In this document: one piece after another, positions 36,291-46,836 of the stretch | Numbering within the stretch: the first letter of the stretch is position 1 | Layout: each line of letters starts with the position of its first letter | Assembly: GCA_003282155.1 (NCBI GenBank) | Contig: QBZY01000001.1 | Span: 108,312 to 172,311 of the forward strand | Length of the DNA stretch: 64,000 nucleotides | Reading direction: 5' to 3' | DNA from: Pelagibacteraceae bacterium AG-337-I02 | Lineage (GTDB): Bacteria > Pseudomonadota > Alphaproteobacteria > HIMB59 > GCA-002718135 | The notes under the pieces: generated by a model | What the model was told of the DNA's origin: nothing | The model's input: only the letters and a program-made list of their open reading frames with translations | Database searches by the model: none | Position numbers and translations under genes: made by a program

Positions 36291-38156
36291 ATGGATAATA
36301 AATTTGATGTAATTGTAATTGGTGGAGGGCATGCAGGTGTAGAGGCAGCTTGTTCATCCGCAAGAATTGGATCAAAAACATTATTAATTACTCATAAAAT
36401 TGAAAAAATAGGTGAAATGTCTTGTAATCCAGCTATTGGGGGTCTTGGAAAAGGCCATCTAGTAAAGGAAATAGATGCTTTAGATGGAATAATGGCAAAA
36501 GCCACTGATAAATCTTGTATTCAATTCAGAATGCTAAATTCCAGCAGAGGTGCTGCTGTAAGAGGCCCTAGAGCTCAAACAGATCGAATTTTATATAAAA
36601 ATGCCATAAACGAACTTTTAAAAGAGCAAAAAAACCTCTACATTTCTGAAGCTTCTGTAGAGGATTTAATTATTTCAAAAAATCAAGTAGCTGGTGTTGT
36701 TTTAGATGATTTCAAAAAGATATCCTCTAAGTGTGTAGTCTTAACCACAGGTACTTTTTTACAAGGGTTAATTAGAATAGGTTCTAAAAAACAAGATGCT
36801 GGAAGGGTTGGAGACAAACCCTCAATAAAGCTTGCAAAAAGGCTTAAAGAACTAAAGTTTTCAATAGGTAGATTGAAGACAGGAACACCTCCGAGATTAC
36901 TTAAAAAAACTATAAATTTCAATGATTTAACTAAACAAAACCCAGATAAAAAACTCATTCCCTTTTCTTTTATTAACAGAGATATCCACATTCCCCAAAT
37001 ATCTTGTTTTATTACTCATACTAATAAAAACACTCATGAAATAATAGCTCAAAACCTTAACCTATCACCTATGTATTCTGGTGAGATACAATCTATGGGG
37101 GCTAGGTATTGCCCATCTATAGAAGATAAGATTCATAAATTTAAAAGTAAACCACAACACCAGATATTTTTAGAGCCAGAAGGATTAGGCAGTGACTTAA
37201 TATATCCAAACGGAATATCTTCTTCTCTTCCAACTGAAATTCAAGAGCAATTTGTTAAAACTATTAAGGGTTTAGAGAATGTTACAATTACACAACCTGC
37301 TTATGCAATTGAATATGACTTTGTTGATCCACAAGAATTAACACACACACTTGAAACAAAAAAAATAAAAAACCTATTTTTTGCAGGGCAGATAAATGGA
37401 ACAACTGGATACGAAGAAGCAGCTGCACAAGGTATAGTGGCTGGGATAAATGCCTCACTTAGAACAACATCTAATAAAGAATTTATAATACCCAGATCCT
37501 CGGGATATATAGGAGTTTTAATAGATGATTTGGTTACAAAAGGAACTAAAGAGCCATATAGAATGTTTACCTCAAGGTCTGAATACAGACTATTACTTCG
37601 CGCTGACAATGCTGATTTAAGATTAACCCCTCTAGGAATTGATGCAGGCTGTGTGAGCACAGAAAGACAAATACACTTTGAAAATAGATATAAACGGATA
37701 AAAGAGGGATTTAAGTTTGCAAAAGGTCAGAAATTCTCACCAGACGCACTTCTTAAAAAAGGGATCAAAATAAATAAAGATGGAAAGAAAAGAAATATTA
37801 TAGAGCTTCTGTCGTTCACAAATATTACAACACCAAAGCTTAAAACAATTCTTCCCAAATTAAACGATTTAGAAGATGATGTAATTGAACAAATAGAAAT
37901 TGAAGCTAAGTACGCCGGTTATCTTGATAGACAAAGGATGGATATTAGAGATTTTGAAAAAGAAGAAAGCTTAGCTGTTCCTAAATCAATTAATTATAAA
38001 TTAGTTGGATCTTTATCTAATGAAATAGTAGAAAAATTATCAAAAATTAAACCACCAACACTAGGGGCGGCATCAAGAATTTCTGGGGTTACTCCAGCAG
38101 CTATAATAGCTTTGCTAAGATATATAAAAAAAAATAAAAACAAAAAAGCAGCATAA
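36291..38156 (+). CDS. mnmG: tRNA uridine 5-carboxymethylaminomethyl modification enzyme MnmG
   Basis: FAD-dependent partner of MnmE (formerly GidA), 621 residues from the ATG at 36291. The open frame begins with a GTG at 36279, but that codon lies inside the parS palindrome, and [20 protein letters not shown] places the FAD Rossmann motif at the usual distance from the ATG. Conserved blocks: [48 protein letters not shown] and [12 protein letters not shown]. It is followed after one base by rsmG. Confidence 0.96.
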   Translation: MDNKFDVIVIGGGHAGVEAACSSARIGSKTLLITHKIEKIGEMSCNPAIGGLGKGHLVKEIDALDGIMAKATDKSCIQFRMLNSSRGAAVRGPRAQTDRILYKNAINELLKEQKNLYISEASVEDLIISKNQVAGVVLDDFKKISSKCVVLTTGTFLQGLIRIGSKKQDAGRVGDKPSIKLAKRLKELKFSIGRLKTGTPPRLLKKTINFNDLTKQNPDKKLIPFSFINRDIHIPQISCFITHTNKNTHEIIAQNLNLSPMYSGEIQSMGARYCPSIEDKIHKFKSKPQHQIFLEPEGLGSDLIYPNGISSSLPTEIQEQFVKTIKGLENVTITQPAYAIEYDFVDPQELTHTLETKKIKNLFFAGQINGTTGYEEAAAQGIVAGINASLRTTSNKEFIIPRSSGYIGVLIDDLVTKGTKEPYRMFTSRSEYRLLLRADNADLRLTPLGIDAGCVSTERQIHFENRYKRIKEGFKFAKGQKFSPDALLKKGIKINKDGKKRNIIELLSFTNITTPKLKTILPKLNDLEDDVIEQIEIEAKYAGYLDRQRMDIRDFEKEESLAVPKSINYKLVGSLSNEIVEKLSKIKPPTLGAASRISGVTPAAIIALLRYIKKNKNKKAA

Positions 38157-38157
38157 T

Positions 38158-38763
38158 TTGGACAAAAAAACTGTAATAGCAAATTACAATCTTAAAAAAA
38201 GACAAATTGAATTAATCAATAACTACATACAGAATCTAAAAAAACACAACAAAATACACAATCTAGTTGGACCATCAACAATTGATGTTGTTTGGGATAG
38301 GCACATAAATGACTCTTTGCAGCTATCGGAGTTTATTTTAAAAAAACACTCATCAATAATAGACCTTGGCACCGGAGCAGGATTACCAGGAGTAATTTTA
38401 AATATTTTTGGATACACAAATATATTACTCATTGACTCTAAGAAGAAAAAAATAAATTTTATAAAAAAATTTGCTTACGAGCAAAATTTAGAAATAAAAA
38501 CTATTTGCACAAGGATTGAGAAAATCAAAAATCAAAAATTTGATTTTATAATTTGTCGAGCTTTTGCCCCGTTGTCAAAACTATTAAATTATTCACGGTT
38601 TTTTACTAAAAAAAATACATCACTGCTTTTTCTAAAAGGTAGAAGTGTTAAGAAAGAAATTGATGATGCAAAAAAACTTTTTAGTTTTGAATACAACCTC
38701 TATCCAAGCAAAAGCGAAGGTGATGGTTTTGTGCTAAAAATAAACAAATATAAAAAACTGTGA
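38158..38763 (+). CDS. rsmG: 16S rRNA (guanine527-N7)-methyltransferase
   Basis: SAM-dependent methyltransferase (GidB), 201 residues from a TTG start one base after mnmG. SAM motif SIIDLGTGAGLPGVIL (about 62-77), preceded by the family's WDRHINDSL (about 43-51). The gene ends in a TGA overlapping the GTG start of parA, so the mnmG-rsmG-parA-parB block is translationally linked. Confidence 0.94.
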   Translation: MDKKTVIANYNLKKRQIELINNYIQNLKKHNKIHNLVGPSTIDVVWDRHINDSLQLSEFILKKHSSIIDLGTGAGLPGVILNIFGYTNILLIDSKKKKINFIKKFAYEQNLEIKTICTRIEKIKNQKFDFIICRAFAPLSKLLNYSRFFTKKNTSLLFLKGRSVKKEIDDAKKLFSFEYNLYPSKSEGDGFVLKINKYKKL

Positions 38764-39533
38764 AAAAGATAATATCAATATCAAATCAAAAAGGCGGTGT
38801 TGGCAAAACTACAACCACTATAAATTTAGCAACCTCATTAGCTGCAGTCAAAAAAAATGTGCTAATTGTCGACGCCGATCCACAAGGTAATGCCAGCACA
38901 GGAATGGGCATTTCGCATGATGACAGAAAACCATCAATTTATGAAATGATTCATGAGAAGATGCTTTTAAAAGAAGGAATAAAAGAAACAATAATTCCTG
39001 GTCTAAAAATAATTGGAGCTAACACAGACTTAGCTGCAGCAGAAGTAGAGCTGACAAATTTTGAAAACAGAGAGTTTATATTCAAGTCGATTTTTGCTGA
39101 AATTAATAATTTTGATTTTGTTTTTGTAGACTGTCCACCAGCGCTTGGTCTGCTAACTATCAATTCATTAGTAGCATCTGATACCACACTTATCCCTCTT
39201 CAGTCAGAGTTTTTTGCTCTAGAGGGCCTTTCAGCTCTCATACAAACAATCAAATTAATTCAACAAAACTTTAATAAGGATCTTCAAATTGAAGGAATAT
39301 TATTGACGATGTTAGATAAAAGAAATTCACTAAGCACATTGGTTGAGAAAGATGTAAGGCAACATTTTGGTAATCAAGTATACAAAACAACAATTCCAAG
39401 AAATGTTAAAATATCAGAAGCCCCAAGCCATGGAAAACCAGCACTGATATACGATACACAAGCTGCAGGCTCTTTGGCTTATATTGAGCTTGCAAAAGAA
39501 GTAATTTTAAATCAAAATAAAAACTATGAATAA
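38760..39533 (+). CDS. parA: Chromosome partitioning ATPase ParA
   Basis: Deviant Walker ATPase that moves ParB-parS complexes over the nucleoid. It has 257 residues from a GTG start overlapping the rsmG stop. Deviant Walker A QKGGVGKTTT (about 9-18), Walker A' IVDADPQGNASTGMG and Walker B FVDCPPALGLLT are intact. There is no N-terminal helix-turn-helix, as in chromosomal (type Ib-like) ParA/Soj. It overlaps parB by 8 bp. Confidence 0.97.
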   Translation: MKKIISISNQKGGVGKTTTTINLATSLAAVKKNVLIVDADPQGNASTGMGISHDDRKPSIYEMIHEKMLLKEGIKETIIPGLKIIGANTDLAAAEVELTNFENREFIFKSIFAEINNFDFVFVDCPPALGLLTINSLVASDTTLIPLQSEFFALEGLSALIQTIKLIQQNFNKDLQIEGILLTMLDKRNSLSTLVEKDVRQHFGNQVYKTTIPRNVKISEAPSHGKPALIYDTQAAGSLAYIELAKEVILNQNKNYE

Positions 39534-40365
39534 AGAAAATAAACTAGGTATGGGCCTAGGAGCACTTCTATCAACATCTAATGATAAAAATGAGAACAAC
39601 AACAGTATTCAAAAAATCAATATTTCCCAAATAATACCTAACCCATCTCAACCTAGAAAAAATTTTAAAAATGAAGAACTTAAAGAACTATCTTCCTCAA
39701 TTAAAAATCAAGGATTAATTCAACCTATAATTGTTAAACCAACAAAAGATAATCATTTCCAAATTATTGCTGGTGAAAGAAGGTGGCGAGCATGTCAATT
39801 AAATGGAATGCATGAAGTAGATTGCGTTATTAAAAATCTTGATGATACCAATGTTTTAGAGGCAGCCCTAATTGAAAATATTCAAAGAGAAGACTTAAAT
39901 GTTATTGAAGAGGCAAACGCTTATAAGGGATTAATTGATATCAAAAAAATCAATAACGAAACCCTTTCTAAAATAATAGGAAAAAGCTCAAGTCATGTTT
40001 CTAATATTTTGAGACTATTAGAATTAGATCAAAAAATTCAAGAAATGGTTATAAATGGGGATTTATCAATGGGCCATGCAAGAGCACTTATAGGAGTTCC
40101 TGACGCTATAAACAAAGCAAAAGAAATAATTGAAAAAAAACTTAGCGTAAGACAGGTAGAAAAGATTACCTCTGTGTTTAAAAAAAATAAAGCAACGAAA
40201 ACATCAAAAGACCCCAATATTGTAGACTTAGAAAAAGAGCTTTCTGATAAAATTGGACTTAAAACATCAATACAATTTAACGAAAATGGTTCATCTGGAT
40301 CACTAACCCTTTATTATTCAGACCTTAATCAACTTGACGACCTAATGAAAAGGCTTAAGAAATAG
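39526..40365 (+). CDS. parB: Chromosome partitioning protein ParB
   Basis: CTPase and parS-binding clamp, 279 residues. N-terminal LGMGLGALLS (the ParA-contact region of Alphaproteobacteria), CTP-binding motifs GLIQPIIV and AGERRWRACQ (about 84-93), ENIQREDLN, then the helix-turn-helix (LSKIIGKSSSHVSNILRLLEL, about 147-167; quoted part LSKIIGKSSSHVSN) and C-terminal dimer domain. Two perfect parS sites lie 3-4 kb upstream. Its 3' end overlaps convergent holA by 11 bp. Confidence 0.97.
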   Translation: MNKENKLGMGLGALLSTSNDKNENNNSIQKINISQIIPNPSQPRKNFKNEELKELSSSIKNQGLIQPIIVKPTKDNHFQIIAGERRWRACQLNGMHEVDCVIKNLDDTNVLEAALIENIQREDLNVIEEANAYKGLIDIKKINNETLSKIIGKSSSHVSNILRLLELDQKIQEMVINGDLSMGHARALIGVPDAINKAKEIIEKKLSVRQVEKITSVFKKNKATKTSKDPNIVDLEKELSDKIGLKTSIQFNENGSSGSLTLYYSDLNQLDDLMKRLKK

Positions 40366-41293
40366 TAATTCTCTTCATACTTAAAAGAAAACGAAGACCA
40401 GATATAACAGACAGATCACTATTTTTTCTCAAAGCAGTCTCAGTAGATGTTAATAATTTTATTAGTAATTTCTTTTTATTTAAATTATATTTTTCATATA
40501 TATCAATCAAAAAAGATTTTTCTCTGAACAAATATTTTGGAATATTTTTTATAAAGTCATCTTTGTTTTTGCTTTCAATGATTAACATACAAAAAAATTT
40601 GGAATAGTAATATAGTTCGTTTACATCAGAGTTGGTGATAATTTTTTCTCTATACAACTGAGTTATTTGATTGTTCTGCTTTAAAATACTAAAAAACAAT
40701 TTTTCTTTTCCAGTGTTATCTATCGTTAAAATTTTTTTTATATTTTCAAGAGAAAGTTTATCACCATCTAGCTCTAATAGTTTAGATAAAGCGTCTTCAA
40801 AAAAAACATATCTATTATCAAGTTTTTCGACTAAAAACCAATAAGTTTCTTTTGATATTTCAATACTATTTATTTCTAAAAATATATTTAAAAACCTCAT
40901 TTTAGAATCTCTGTTCATTTCGTAGCAGTCAATCAAATACGAATCTTTATCATTAAGGAAAATATTTTTTATTAATTTTATTTTTGAAGAGTTTTCTTGA
41001 ACAAAAATAAATACGTAATCCATATTTTTTAATTTATTTAAATTGTTCTTATTGATACCCTTACAATTTCTTCCAACAAAAAGTTTTTTGCTATTAAATA
41101 GGCTATCTTCATCAACAAAATTATTTATGTTATCTATATTTAATATATTTAGATTTCTCTCTTTTTTGTATCTTTTGATAATTGAGTCACAGACCTTTTC
41201 AATTAATGTGCTCTCATTTCCGCTTATGAAATATAATTTTTTATTTAATAAAAATTTATTATTCAATAATATAACTGATGGATCTAGTCTCAT
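40355..41293 (-). CDS. holA: DNA polymerase III delta subunit
   Basis: Clamp-loader subunit that opens the sliding clamp. It has 312 residues, divergent in sequence but with the delta-like N-terminal fold (LYFISGNESTLIEKVCDSI, about 20-38) and helical C-terminal collar region. The identification is strengthened by position: parB-holA-lptE-leuS is a conserved alphaproteobacterial order. Its start overlaps the lptE stop by 4 bp. Confidence 0.85.
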   Translation of the reverse strand: MRLDPSVILLNNKFLLNKKLYFISGNESTLIEKVCDSIIKRYKKERNLNILNIDNINNFVDEDSLFNSKKLFVGRNCKGINKNNLNKLKNMDYVFIFVQENSSKIKLIKNIFLNDKDSYLIDCYEMNRDSKMRFLNIFLEINSIEISKETYWFLVEKLDNRYVFFEDALSKLLELDGDKLSLENIKKILTIDNTGKEKLFFSILKQNNQITQLYREKIITNSDVNELYYYSKFFCMLIIESKNKDDFIKNIPKYLFREKSFLIDIYEKYNLNKKKLLIKLLTSTETALRKNSDLSVISGLRFLLSMKRITIS

Positions 41294-41778
41294 TTACACT
41301 TATTTAAATCAACACCAGATACAAAAGTAACAAATTGATTTAGGTTGTTCATTACTGACAATTCATATTTTTTTTCTAAAGAAGCATCTGTTCCATAATT
41401 GTACCCTGAAGATTTGGGAAGTATTGAAAAACTAGACAGTATCTCTTTTTCATATACTAAACAGTCATTTTTAATTGAGATTAAAGTGTAAAAAAACCTT
41501 AATTCATATTTTATATCTGAGGCTGTTTGGTTTGTTTCTACTGACGACTTTGTTTTTTTCTCTTCAACTCGGACAAGTAATTGAAATTTCTGATCTTTTT
41601 TATACCCAAAAAACATAGGAATGTAAGATTTCATAAAAGATAAATCTTTTCCAGATACAACAACTTTTGTATTATCATAAAGCGGGTTTTTTAAGTTTAT
41701 ATTGTCTTTGTAGACAAATTCCAGATTTGTACATGCGCAAAGCACTAGTGATATTATTAAACTTAATACAACTCTCAT
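41290..41778 (-). CDS. lptE: LPS assembly lipoprotein LptE-like
   Basis: 162 residues with a lipoprotein signal ([21 protein letters not shown], lipobox LCAC, Cys about 16). The rest is a small alpha/beta domain consistent with LptE, which plugs the LptD barrel in LPS export. Sequence similarity is weak, so the name rests mainly on the conserved leuS-lptE-holA order. It overlaps both neighbours by 4 bp. Confidence 0.75.
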   Translation of the reverse strand: MRVVLSLIISLVLCACTNLEFVYKDNINLKNPLYDNTKVVVSGKDLSFMKSYIPMFFGYKKDQKFQLLVRVEEKKTKSSVETNQTASDIKYELRFFYTLISIKNDCLVYEKEILSSFSILPKSSGYNYGTDASLEKKYELSVMNNLNQFVTFVSGVDLNKCK

Positions 41779-44288
41779 TTAATCACCAAATTCACAATTT
41801 TTCCTGGAACATAAATTTCTCTTACCAGGTTTTTGTTTTCAATATTTCTTTTAATCTTTTTATTATTTTTAACTAAATCTAATACCTTCTCCTTACTAAT
41901 AGTCTCATCAATTTCAATAACCCCTTTAGTTTTTCCATTAATTTGAATAGCTATTTTAATTTTTTCCCTTTTTTCAATTTTCTCTTGAGGCCAGTTTTCG
42001 TTAATACACAAAGTTCGGTTGCCAATTCCCGACCATATTTCTTCACTAATATGAGGAACAAATGGTTGTAAAATAATTGAGAGTTTTTTTAAAGACCACT
42101 CAAAATTTTCTCTTGAAATTGTTTTGTCGCTTAATGCTTGATTAAGAGTATTAACAAACTCATAGATTTTTGCTACTGACTTGTTAAATTGAAATGACTC
42201 TATATTTTCTGTAACTGCGTTCACTGTTATTTTTAAAGATTCTAATATGTCATGGTCATTTATTTTATCAGGGTTATAACTTTTATACTTTTCAATAAAC
42301 TCATATAATTTGTTCATAAACTTGAAAGACGCCGCTATCCCTGTTTCTGTCCATTGTAAATCTCTTTCGGGAGGGCTATCAGATAACATAAACCATCTTG
42401 CTGTATCAGCCCCATAAGAACTAATAATATCATTTGGGTCTACAACATTTCTTTTTGATTTACTCATCTTTTCTATTTTTCCAAGGTCTACAATTATTCC
42501 ATTCATATCTTTCAAAACCCCACTAACCTCTTCAACTTCGTTAGGTTCTACCCACTCACCGTTTTTATTTTTGTAAGTAATGTGCGTAACCATTCCTTGA
42601 GTAAAAAGACCATCAAAAGGTTCATTTAAATTAAAATAGTTTAAATCTCTAAGCGCTTTTGTAAAAAATCTTGAATATAGCAAATGTAAAATAGCATGTT
42701 CTATACCACCAATATATTGATCTACAGGCAACCAATAACTTATATCATCTTTATCAAAAGGTTTTTCTAATCTGGCGTTGCAATATCGAAAATAATACCA
42801 TGATGATTCAAAAAAAGTATCAAAAGTATCAGTTTCTCTAAATGCTTTCATTCCAGTTTTATGGCAAACTGTTTCCTTCCACCGTTGATTATTACTAAGT
42901 GTAGTTGACGATGTGCTAAAGTTTTTAACTTCAGGAAGTTTCACCGGAAGCTCACTTTCTTCTACTGCTAATACCTCACCATCTTCTCTATATATGATTG
43001 GTATTGGGCAACCCCAAAACCTTTGTCTAGAAATCCCCCAATCTCTTAATTTATAATTTATTTTTTTTCTTCCAATATTTTTTAATTCAATTTCTTTAAT
43101 AATCTGTTTTTTTGCTTCTTCTATGCTTAAACCATTTAAAAAATCTGAATTAATAATTGTTCCATTTTCTGTGAAAGCAGTTTTATCAATTTTCAAATTT
43201 TTTTCTTCAATATTTGGCGGTTTAACAACAGGTATAATTTCTATATCGTACTCATTGGCAAAATCTAAATCTCTTTGATCGTGTGCAGGACAACCAAATA
43301 TTGCTCCAAGCCCATATTCTTTTATAACAAAGTTAGCTATATAAATTGGCAATTTTTTTGTTTTAATAAACGGATGATCAACAAAGTAACTTGTTTTAAA
43401 CCCCTTTTTAATTTTATCTGGATTAATATTCTCACAATCTTTAATAAATTTTCTTAAAGCATCATCTGTTTGAGATATTTTTTTGGATAAATCATGATCT
43501 GGAGAAAGTGCTAAAAATGTTGCACCAAATATAGTATCGGGTCTAGTGGTGAAAACGGTAATTGATATATTTTTATCAGTAATCTTAAAATCAATTTCAG
43601 ATCCAACAGATTTTCCTATCCAGTTAGACTGCATTACTTTTACTTTATCTGGCCATTTGTCTAACTTTTCTAAATCATCTAATAATTCATCTGAGTATTT
43701 ACTTATCTTTAAAAACCATTGTGATAACTTTTTCTTTTCAACAACAGCCCCTGATCTCCACCCCTTACCATCAATAACTTGTTCATTTGCGAGAACAGTT
43801 TGATCTACAGGATCCCAATTTACCTCAGCCTCTTTTTTATAAGCAAGTCCAGCCCTAAACAAATCAATAAAAAACTTTTGCTCATGTTTATAATATTCAG
43901 GATGACAAGTAGCAATTTCTCTTTCCCAATCCAGAGATAAACCCATCTTCAATAATTGATTTTTCATTGTTTTAATATTTTGATAAGTCCAGTCTTCAGG
44001 ATGTTTTTTTTCAGTCAATGCAGCATTTTCAGCAGGCAGACCAAAAGCATCCCAACCCATTGGATGAAGCACATTAAACCCTTTCATTTTTTTATACCTT
44101 GCAACGACATCACCTAGTGTATAATTTCTTACATGCCCCATATGTATTTTACCTGATGGATAAGGGAACATTTCTAATACATAATATTTTTTCTTGTTTA
44201 AATTTTTTACTGCTTGGAAAACCTTTTCAGTTGACCAGTTTTCCTGCCATTTTTTCTCTATTATTTTATGATTGTATCTAGATGACAC
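41775..44288 (-). CDS. leuS: Leucyl-tRNA synthetase
   Basis: Class I synthetase, 837 residues. HIGH motif in the form HMGH ([17 protein letters not shown], about 37-53); CP1 editing domain (about 220-400, with [12 protein letters not shown] and the hydrolytic-site D in HDQRD); KMSKS motif KMSKSKRN (about 602-609); C-terminal anticodon-binding helices. It is the first gene of leuS-lptE-holA, lying four bases after the DUF3576 gene's ORF on the same strand. Confidence 0.98.
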   Translation of the reverse strand: MSSRYNHKIIEKKWQENWSTEKVFQAVKNLNKKKYYVLEMFPYPSGKIHMGHVRNYTLGDVVARYKKMKGFNVLHPMGWDAFGLPAENAALTEKKHPEDWTYQNIKTMKNQLLKMGLSLDWEREIATCHPEYYKHEQKFFIDLFRAGLAYKKEAEVNWDPVDQTVLANEQVIDGKGWRSGAVVEKKKLSQWFLKISKYSDELLDDLEKLDKWPDKVKVMQSNWIGKSVGSEIDFKITDKNISITVFTTRPDTIFGATFLALSPDHDLSKKISQTDDALRKFIKDCENINPDKIKKGFKTSYFVDHPFIKTKKLPIYIANFVIKEYGLGAIFGCPAHDQRDLDFANEYDIEIIPVVKPPNIEEKNLKIDKTAFTENGTIINSDFLNGLSIEEAKKQIIKEIELKNIGRKKINYKLRDWGISRQRFWGCPIPIIYREDGEVLAVEESELPVKLPEVKNFSTSSTTLSNNQRWKETVCHKTGMKAFRETDTFDTFFESSWYYFRYCNARLEKPFDKDDISYWLPVDQYIGGIEHAILHLLYSRFFTKALRDLNYFNLNEPFDGLFTQGMVTHITYKNKNGEWVEPNEVEEVSGVLKDMNGIIVDLGKIEKMSKSKRNVVDPNDIISSYGADTARWFMLSDSPPERDLQWTETGIAASFKFMNKLYEFIEKYKSYNPDKINDHDILESLKITVNAVTENIESFQFNKSVAKIYEFVNTLNQALSDKTISRENFEWSLKKLSIILQPFVPHISEEIWSGIGNRTLCINENWPQEKIEKREKIKIAIQINGKTKGVIEIDETISKEKVLDLVKNNKKIKRNIENKNLVREIYVPGKIVNLVIK

Positions 44289-44291
44289 TTT

Positions 44292-44894
44292 TTAACTTGA
44301 TTGAAGTCTTAATTTTTTAGCTTTATTTAAGATAGCGTTCTCAATTTTTATATTATTTTCTCTATCAATCTTTTTATTAACCCATATTTGGTCTTTAAAT
44401 TCCTGACAAAATGACGTTACTTTTAAATTTTCCGTATTAAGCTTTTTACCTGAAATAAAAATATTAAGTTTACATCTTTCATTTGCGTTATCGGTAGTTG
44501 AATACCAATCAGTGATTATAGTTCCACCTATTTGATCAGCTGAGCTTAGCGGCATAAAATCGATTGTTTCTAGAGCCCCTTTCCACAAAAAAGGGTTCAC
44601 AGACATGCTTATAGTGGTAGAATTTGAGTTATTATTATCTTGATTTAAAACATCACCAAAAGACAAACCTTTTTTACCAAATAACCCTCCACCAGTTTGA
44701 AGTCTTGTTTCAGCATCTCTCATAGCAAGTTCCATATCAGTAGCCGAATTAAACTTCGTACCTGATCTGTCGATTATGCTTTGTCTTGTTTGTGCTTTAG
44801 ACCACAGTTCTTTCATGTCCTCTTCATTCTTGTTACTATTACAAGAGATTAAAAAAAGTAATGATACTATTATAATTCCTCTAACCATAAACAT
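44292..44894 (-). CDS. DUF3576-like lipoprotein
   Basis: 200 residues with a signal sequence and lipobox LISC (Cys about 18). The mature part has a Gly-rich segment (TGGGLFGKKGLSFGDVL, about 92-108) and the alternating WKGALETIDFMPLSSADQIGGTIITDWY pattern (about 129-156, quoted in part as LETIDFMPLSSADQIGG) typical of DUF3576 proteins. These are exported proteins found mostly in alphaproteobacteria next to leuS; the function is unknown, probably outer-membrane assembly. Confidence 0.82.
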   Translation of the reverse strand: MFMVRGIIIVSLLFLISCNSNKNEEDMKELWSKAQTRQSIIDRSGTKFNSATDMELAMRDAETRLQTGGGLFGKKGLSFGDVLNQDNNNSNSTTISMSVNPFLWKGALETIDFMPLSSADQIGGTIITDWYSTTDNANERCKLNIFISGKKLNTENLKVTSFCQEFKDQIWVNKKIDRENNIKIENAILNKAKKLRLQSS

Positions 44895-44932
44895 TGAGCT
44901 ATAATTATTGTATAGAGCGGTAAAAGTAAAAC

Positions 44933-44966
44933 ATAAAAAAAAACGGCACTAATTAAAGTGCCGTTT
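44933..44966 (-). terminator. Rho-independent terminator of the porin gene
   Basis: Perfect 10-bp inverted repeat AAACGGCACT / AGTGCCGTTT (44941-44966) with a 6-nt loop AATTAA. On the reverse strand, the direction of porin transcription, the hairpin is followed directly by a run of T (complement of the A-run at 44935-44943). It lies just beyond the porin stop and is the clearest intrinsic terminator in the window. Confidence 0.92.
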
Positions 44967-44987
44967 ACAAAGATATTAAATCTTAAA

Positions 44988-46043
44988 TTAAAATGACATG
45001 TTTGCACCGATGTACCATGCAGATCCATCGTCAGTAGCAACACCATCATCTTCACCTTCAACCACAGTGTAACCAAGAATTGCAGTTACACCTGCAGCTA
45101 CAGCGTAAGACACACTTGCAGAAGTTTCATCTGTAGAGTCAGCGTTTCCACCTGTTGAACCGATAGTGTTATCGGTTGCTGAACCATTAGCAAAACCAAC
45201 ATTAAATGTTAGATCGCCAGATACATATTTAACACCAGCTGCTACAACATCACCAGTGTATTCATCTGAACCATTATCAGATACACCAGCTTTTTCACCA
45301 TCAGCAAAACCAACAGCAATAGTTAAATCACCAGTTACAGCACTTAAACCAATGTGAGAACCGTTAGTATCATTTACAACAGCAGTTTCACGTTTTGAAC
45401 CGTCAGCTTGTGAAATACCAGCACCGATAGTAATAGCAGTATCACCTAAGTCAGAAACATAAGTAGCACCAATTGCATAGTGACTATCTACTCTGTAAGT
45501 ATTAATAGCTGCAGCACCACTATCAGTTGAAGCTGAAACAGATAGTTTTAGACCATCTGCTAAGAAATCAGCAGCTGTGTGATACTCAACACCAAATACA
45601 GTTGAATCAGTTCCAAAATCTAAACCTGTTGGAGCTACGTTTGAAGAAGTTACAGTTACCCCTTCAGCACCAGCTGATCCAGGAATAGATACAGCATGCG
45701 AACCTGATGCGTTACCAGCATTAATTACATCAAGCTTAGAGCCATCAGTAAATGCTAATGTTAATCCAGCATCCATATCACCTGATACAGCACCAGAAGC
45801 ACTTCCTTCATCCATTAGCTTAAAGCTAGATGAAATAGTCATACCACCATCAGTAGTTTCAGAAAGTGACACAGTAAAGTTATTGTCATTTTTCTGAGCA
45901 TTGGTATCAGTTCCACCACTTGGTGAATCAAATTCCATACCAACTTGGTGGTTACCACTCATACTCATTGATACAGCTTCAGCAACTGAAGCAGCACCTA
46001 GCGTAGAAACTAGAGCAGTTCCCATTAATAGTTCTTTTTTCAT
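44988..46043 (-). CDS. Outer-membrane porin (Gram-negative porin family)
   Basis: 351 residues. Signal peptide MKKELLMGTALVSTLGAASVAEA (cleavage about 23). The mature protein is rich in Gly, Ser, Thr, Ala and Asp, with alternating hydrophobic strands (SVSYAVAAGVTAILGYTVVEG) and the C-terminal aromatic AWYIGANMSF ending in Phe, the BAM recognition signal. The base composition is visibly more GC-rich than its neighbours, consistent with codon selection for high expression. It has a 154-bp upstream region and its own strong terminator, so it is a single-gene transcript. The substrate is unknown. Confidence 0.88.
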   Translation of the reverse strand: MKKELLMGTALVSTLGAASVAEAVSMSMSGNHQVGMEFDSPSGGTDTNAQKNDNNFTVSLSETTDGGMTISSSFKLMDEGSASGAVSGDMDAGLTLAFTDGSKLDVINAGNASGSHAVSIPGSAGAEGVTVTSSNVAPTGLDFGTDSTVFGVEYHTAADFLADGLKLSVSASTDSGAAAINTYRVDSHYAIGATYVSDLGDTAITIGAGISQADGSKRETAVVNDTNGSHIGLSAVTGDLTIAVGFADGEKAGVSDNGSDEYTGDVVAAGVKYVSGDLTFNVGFANGSATDNTIGSTGGNADSTDETSASVSYAVAAGVTAILGYTVVEGEDDGVATDDGSAWYIGANMSF

Positions 46044-46197
46044 AATTACTCCTTTTGAGTTAATGAATATTCATTAAATACAAGAAACAAACTTGTATTT
46101 GGAACGTATTATTTAAAAATTGAATAAATTACAAAAAAAGCATAATGATTTATTATATTTTTTGTAACAATGTTGTTTTTTTACAACATATAATTTT

Positions 46198-46836
46198 ATG
46201 TTTAATATTGAAAAATACAATGAAATCAAAGATTTCTTAAAAAAAACAAAGAATCTTACCAAAATTGTTGCAATATCAAAGAACCATCCTCAAGAAAGCG
46301 TATTAGAGGCAATAGATGCGGGTGTCAGTATTTTTGGTGAAAATAGAGTTCAGGAAGCTCTAGAAAAATTTAGAGTAATTAAAGAAAATAACCCAAAAAT
46401 AGAACTACACTTAACAGGCCCCTTACAATCCAACAAAGTTAAAATAGCTGTAACTTTGTTTGATGTTTTTCACACATTGGACAGAGAAAAAATAGCCAGA
46501 GAATTTTCAAAACATAAAGATTTACTTGTTAATAAAAAGATTTTTCTTCAGATTAATACTGGGAAAGAGAAGACTAAAAGTGGAATTTTTCCAGAAGATA
46601 CAAAAGATTTTTTATTTTTTTTAAAAAATGAAATGAAATTATCAATCCATGGCTTGATGTGTATACCACCGGTGAATGATGATCCAATATATCATTTTTC
46701 TAAATTAAAGTTATTAGCTGATGAAAATAAAATTGATGAACTGAGTATTGGTATGAGCGATGATTATGAGATAGCATTAAAATTCAACCCAACATATATT
46801 AGGCTTGGAACAATTTTATTTGGAAATAGATTATGA
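46198..46836 (+). CDS. YggS/PLPBP family pyridoxal phosphate homeostasis protein
   Basis: 212-residue PLP-binding TIM-barrel protein that buffers vitamin B6 but has no known catalytic turnover. PLP Lys in IVAISKNHPQESVL (about residue 26), FGENRVQEAL (about 46-55), HLTGPLQSNKVK (about 74-85) and LSIGMSDDYEIAL (about 182-194) are the standard family blocks. It is divergent from the porin gene and overlaps the following regulator gene by 4 bp. Confidence 0.94.
   Translation: MFNIEKYNEIKDFLKKTKNLTKIVAISKNHPQESVLEAIDAGVSIFGENRVQEALEKFRVIKENNPKIELHLTGPLQSNKVKIAVTLFDVFHTLDREKIAREFSKHKDLLVNKKIFLQINTGKEKTKSGIFPEDTKDFLFFLKNEMKLSIHGLMCIPPVNDDPIYHFSKLKLLADENKIDELSIGMSDDYEIALKFNPTYIRLGTILFGNRL

Noticed and set aside
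36683-36991. Reverse-strand open frame of 102 codons inside mnmG
   Set aside because: It is antisense to a well-conserved gene and has no family motifs; a shadow of mnmG codon structure.
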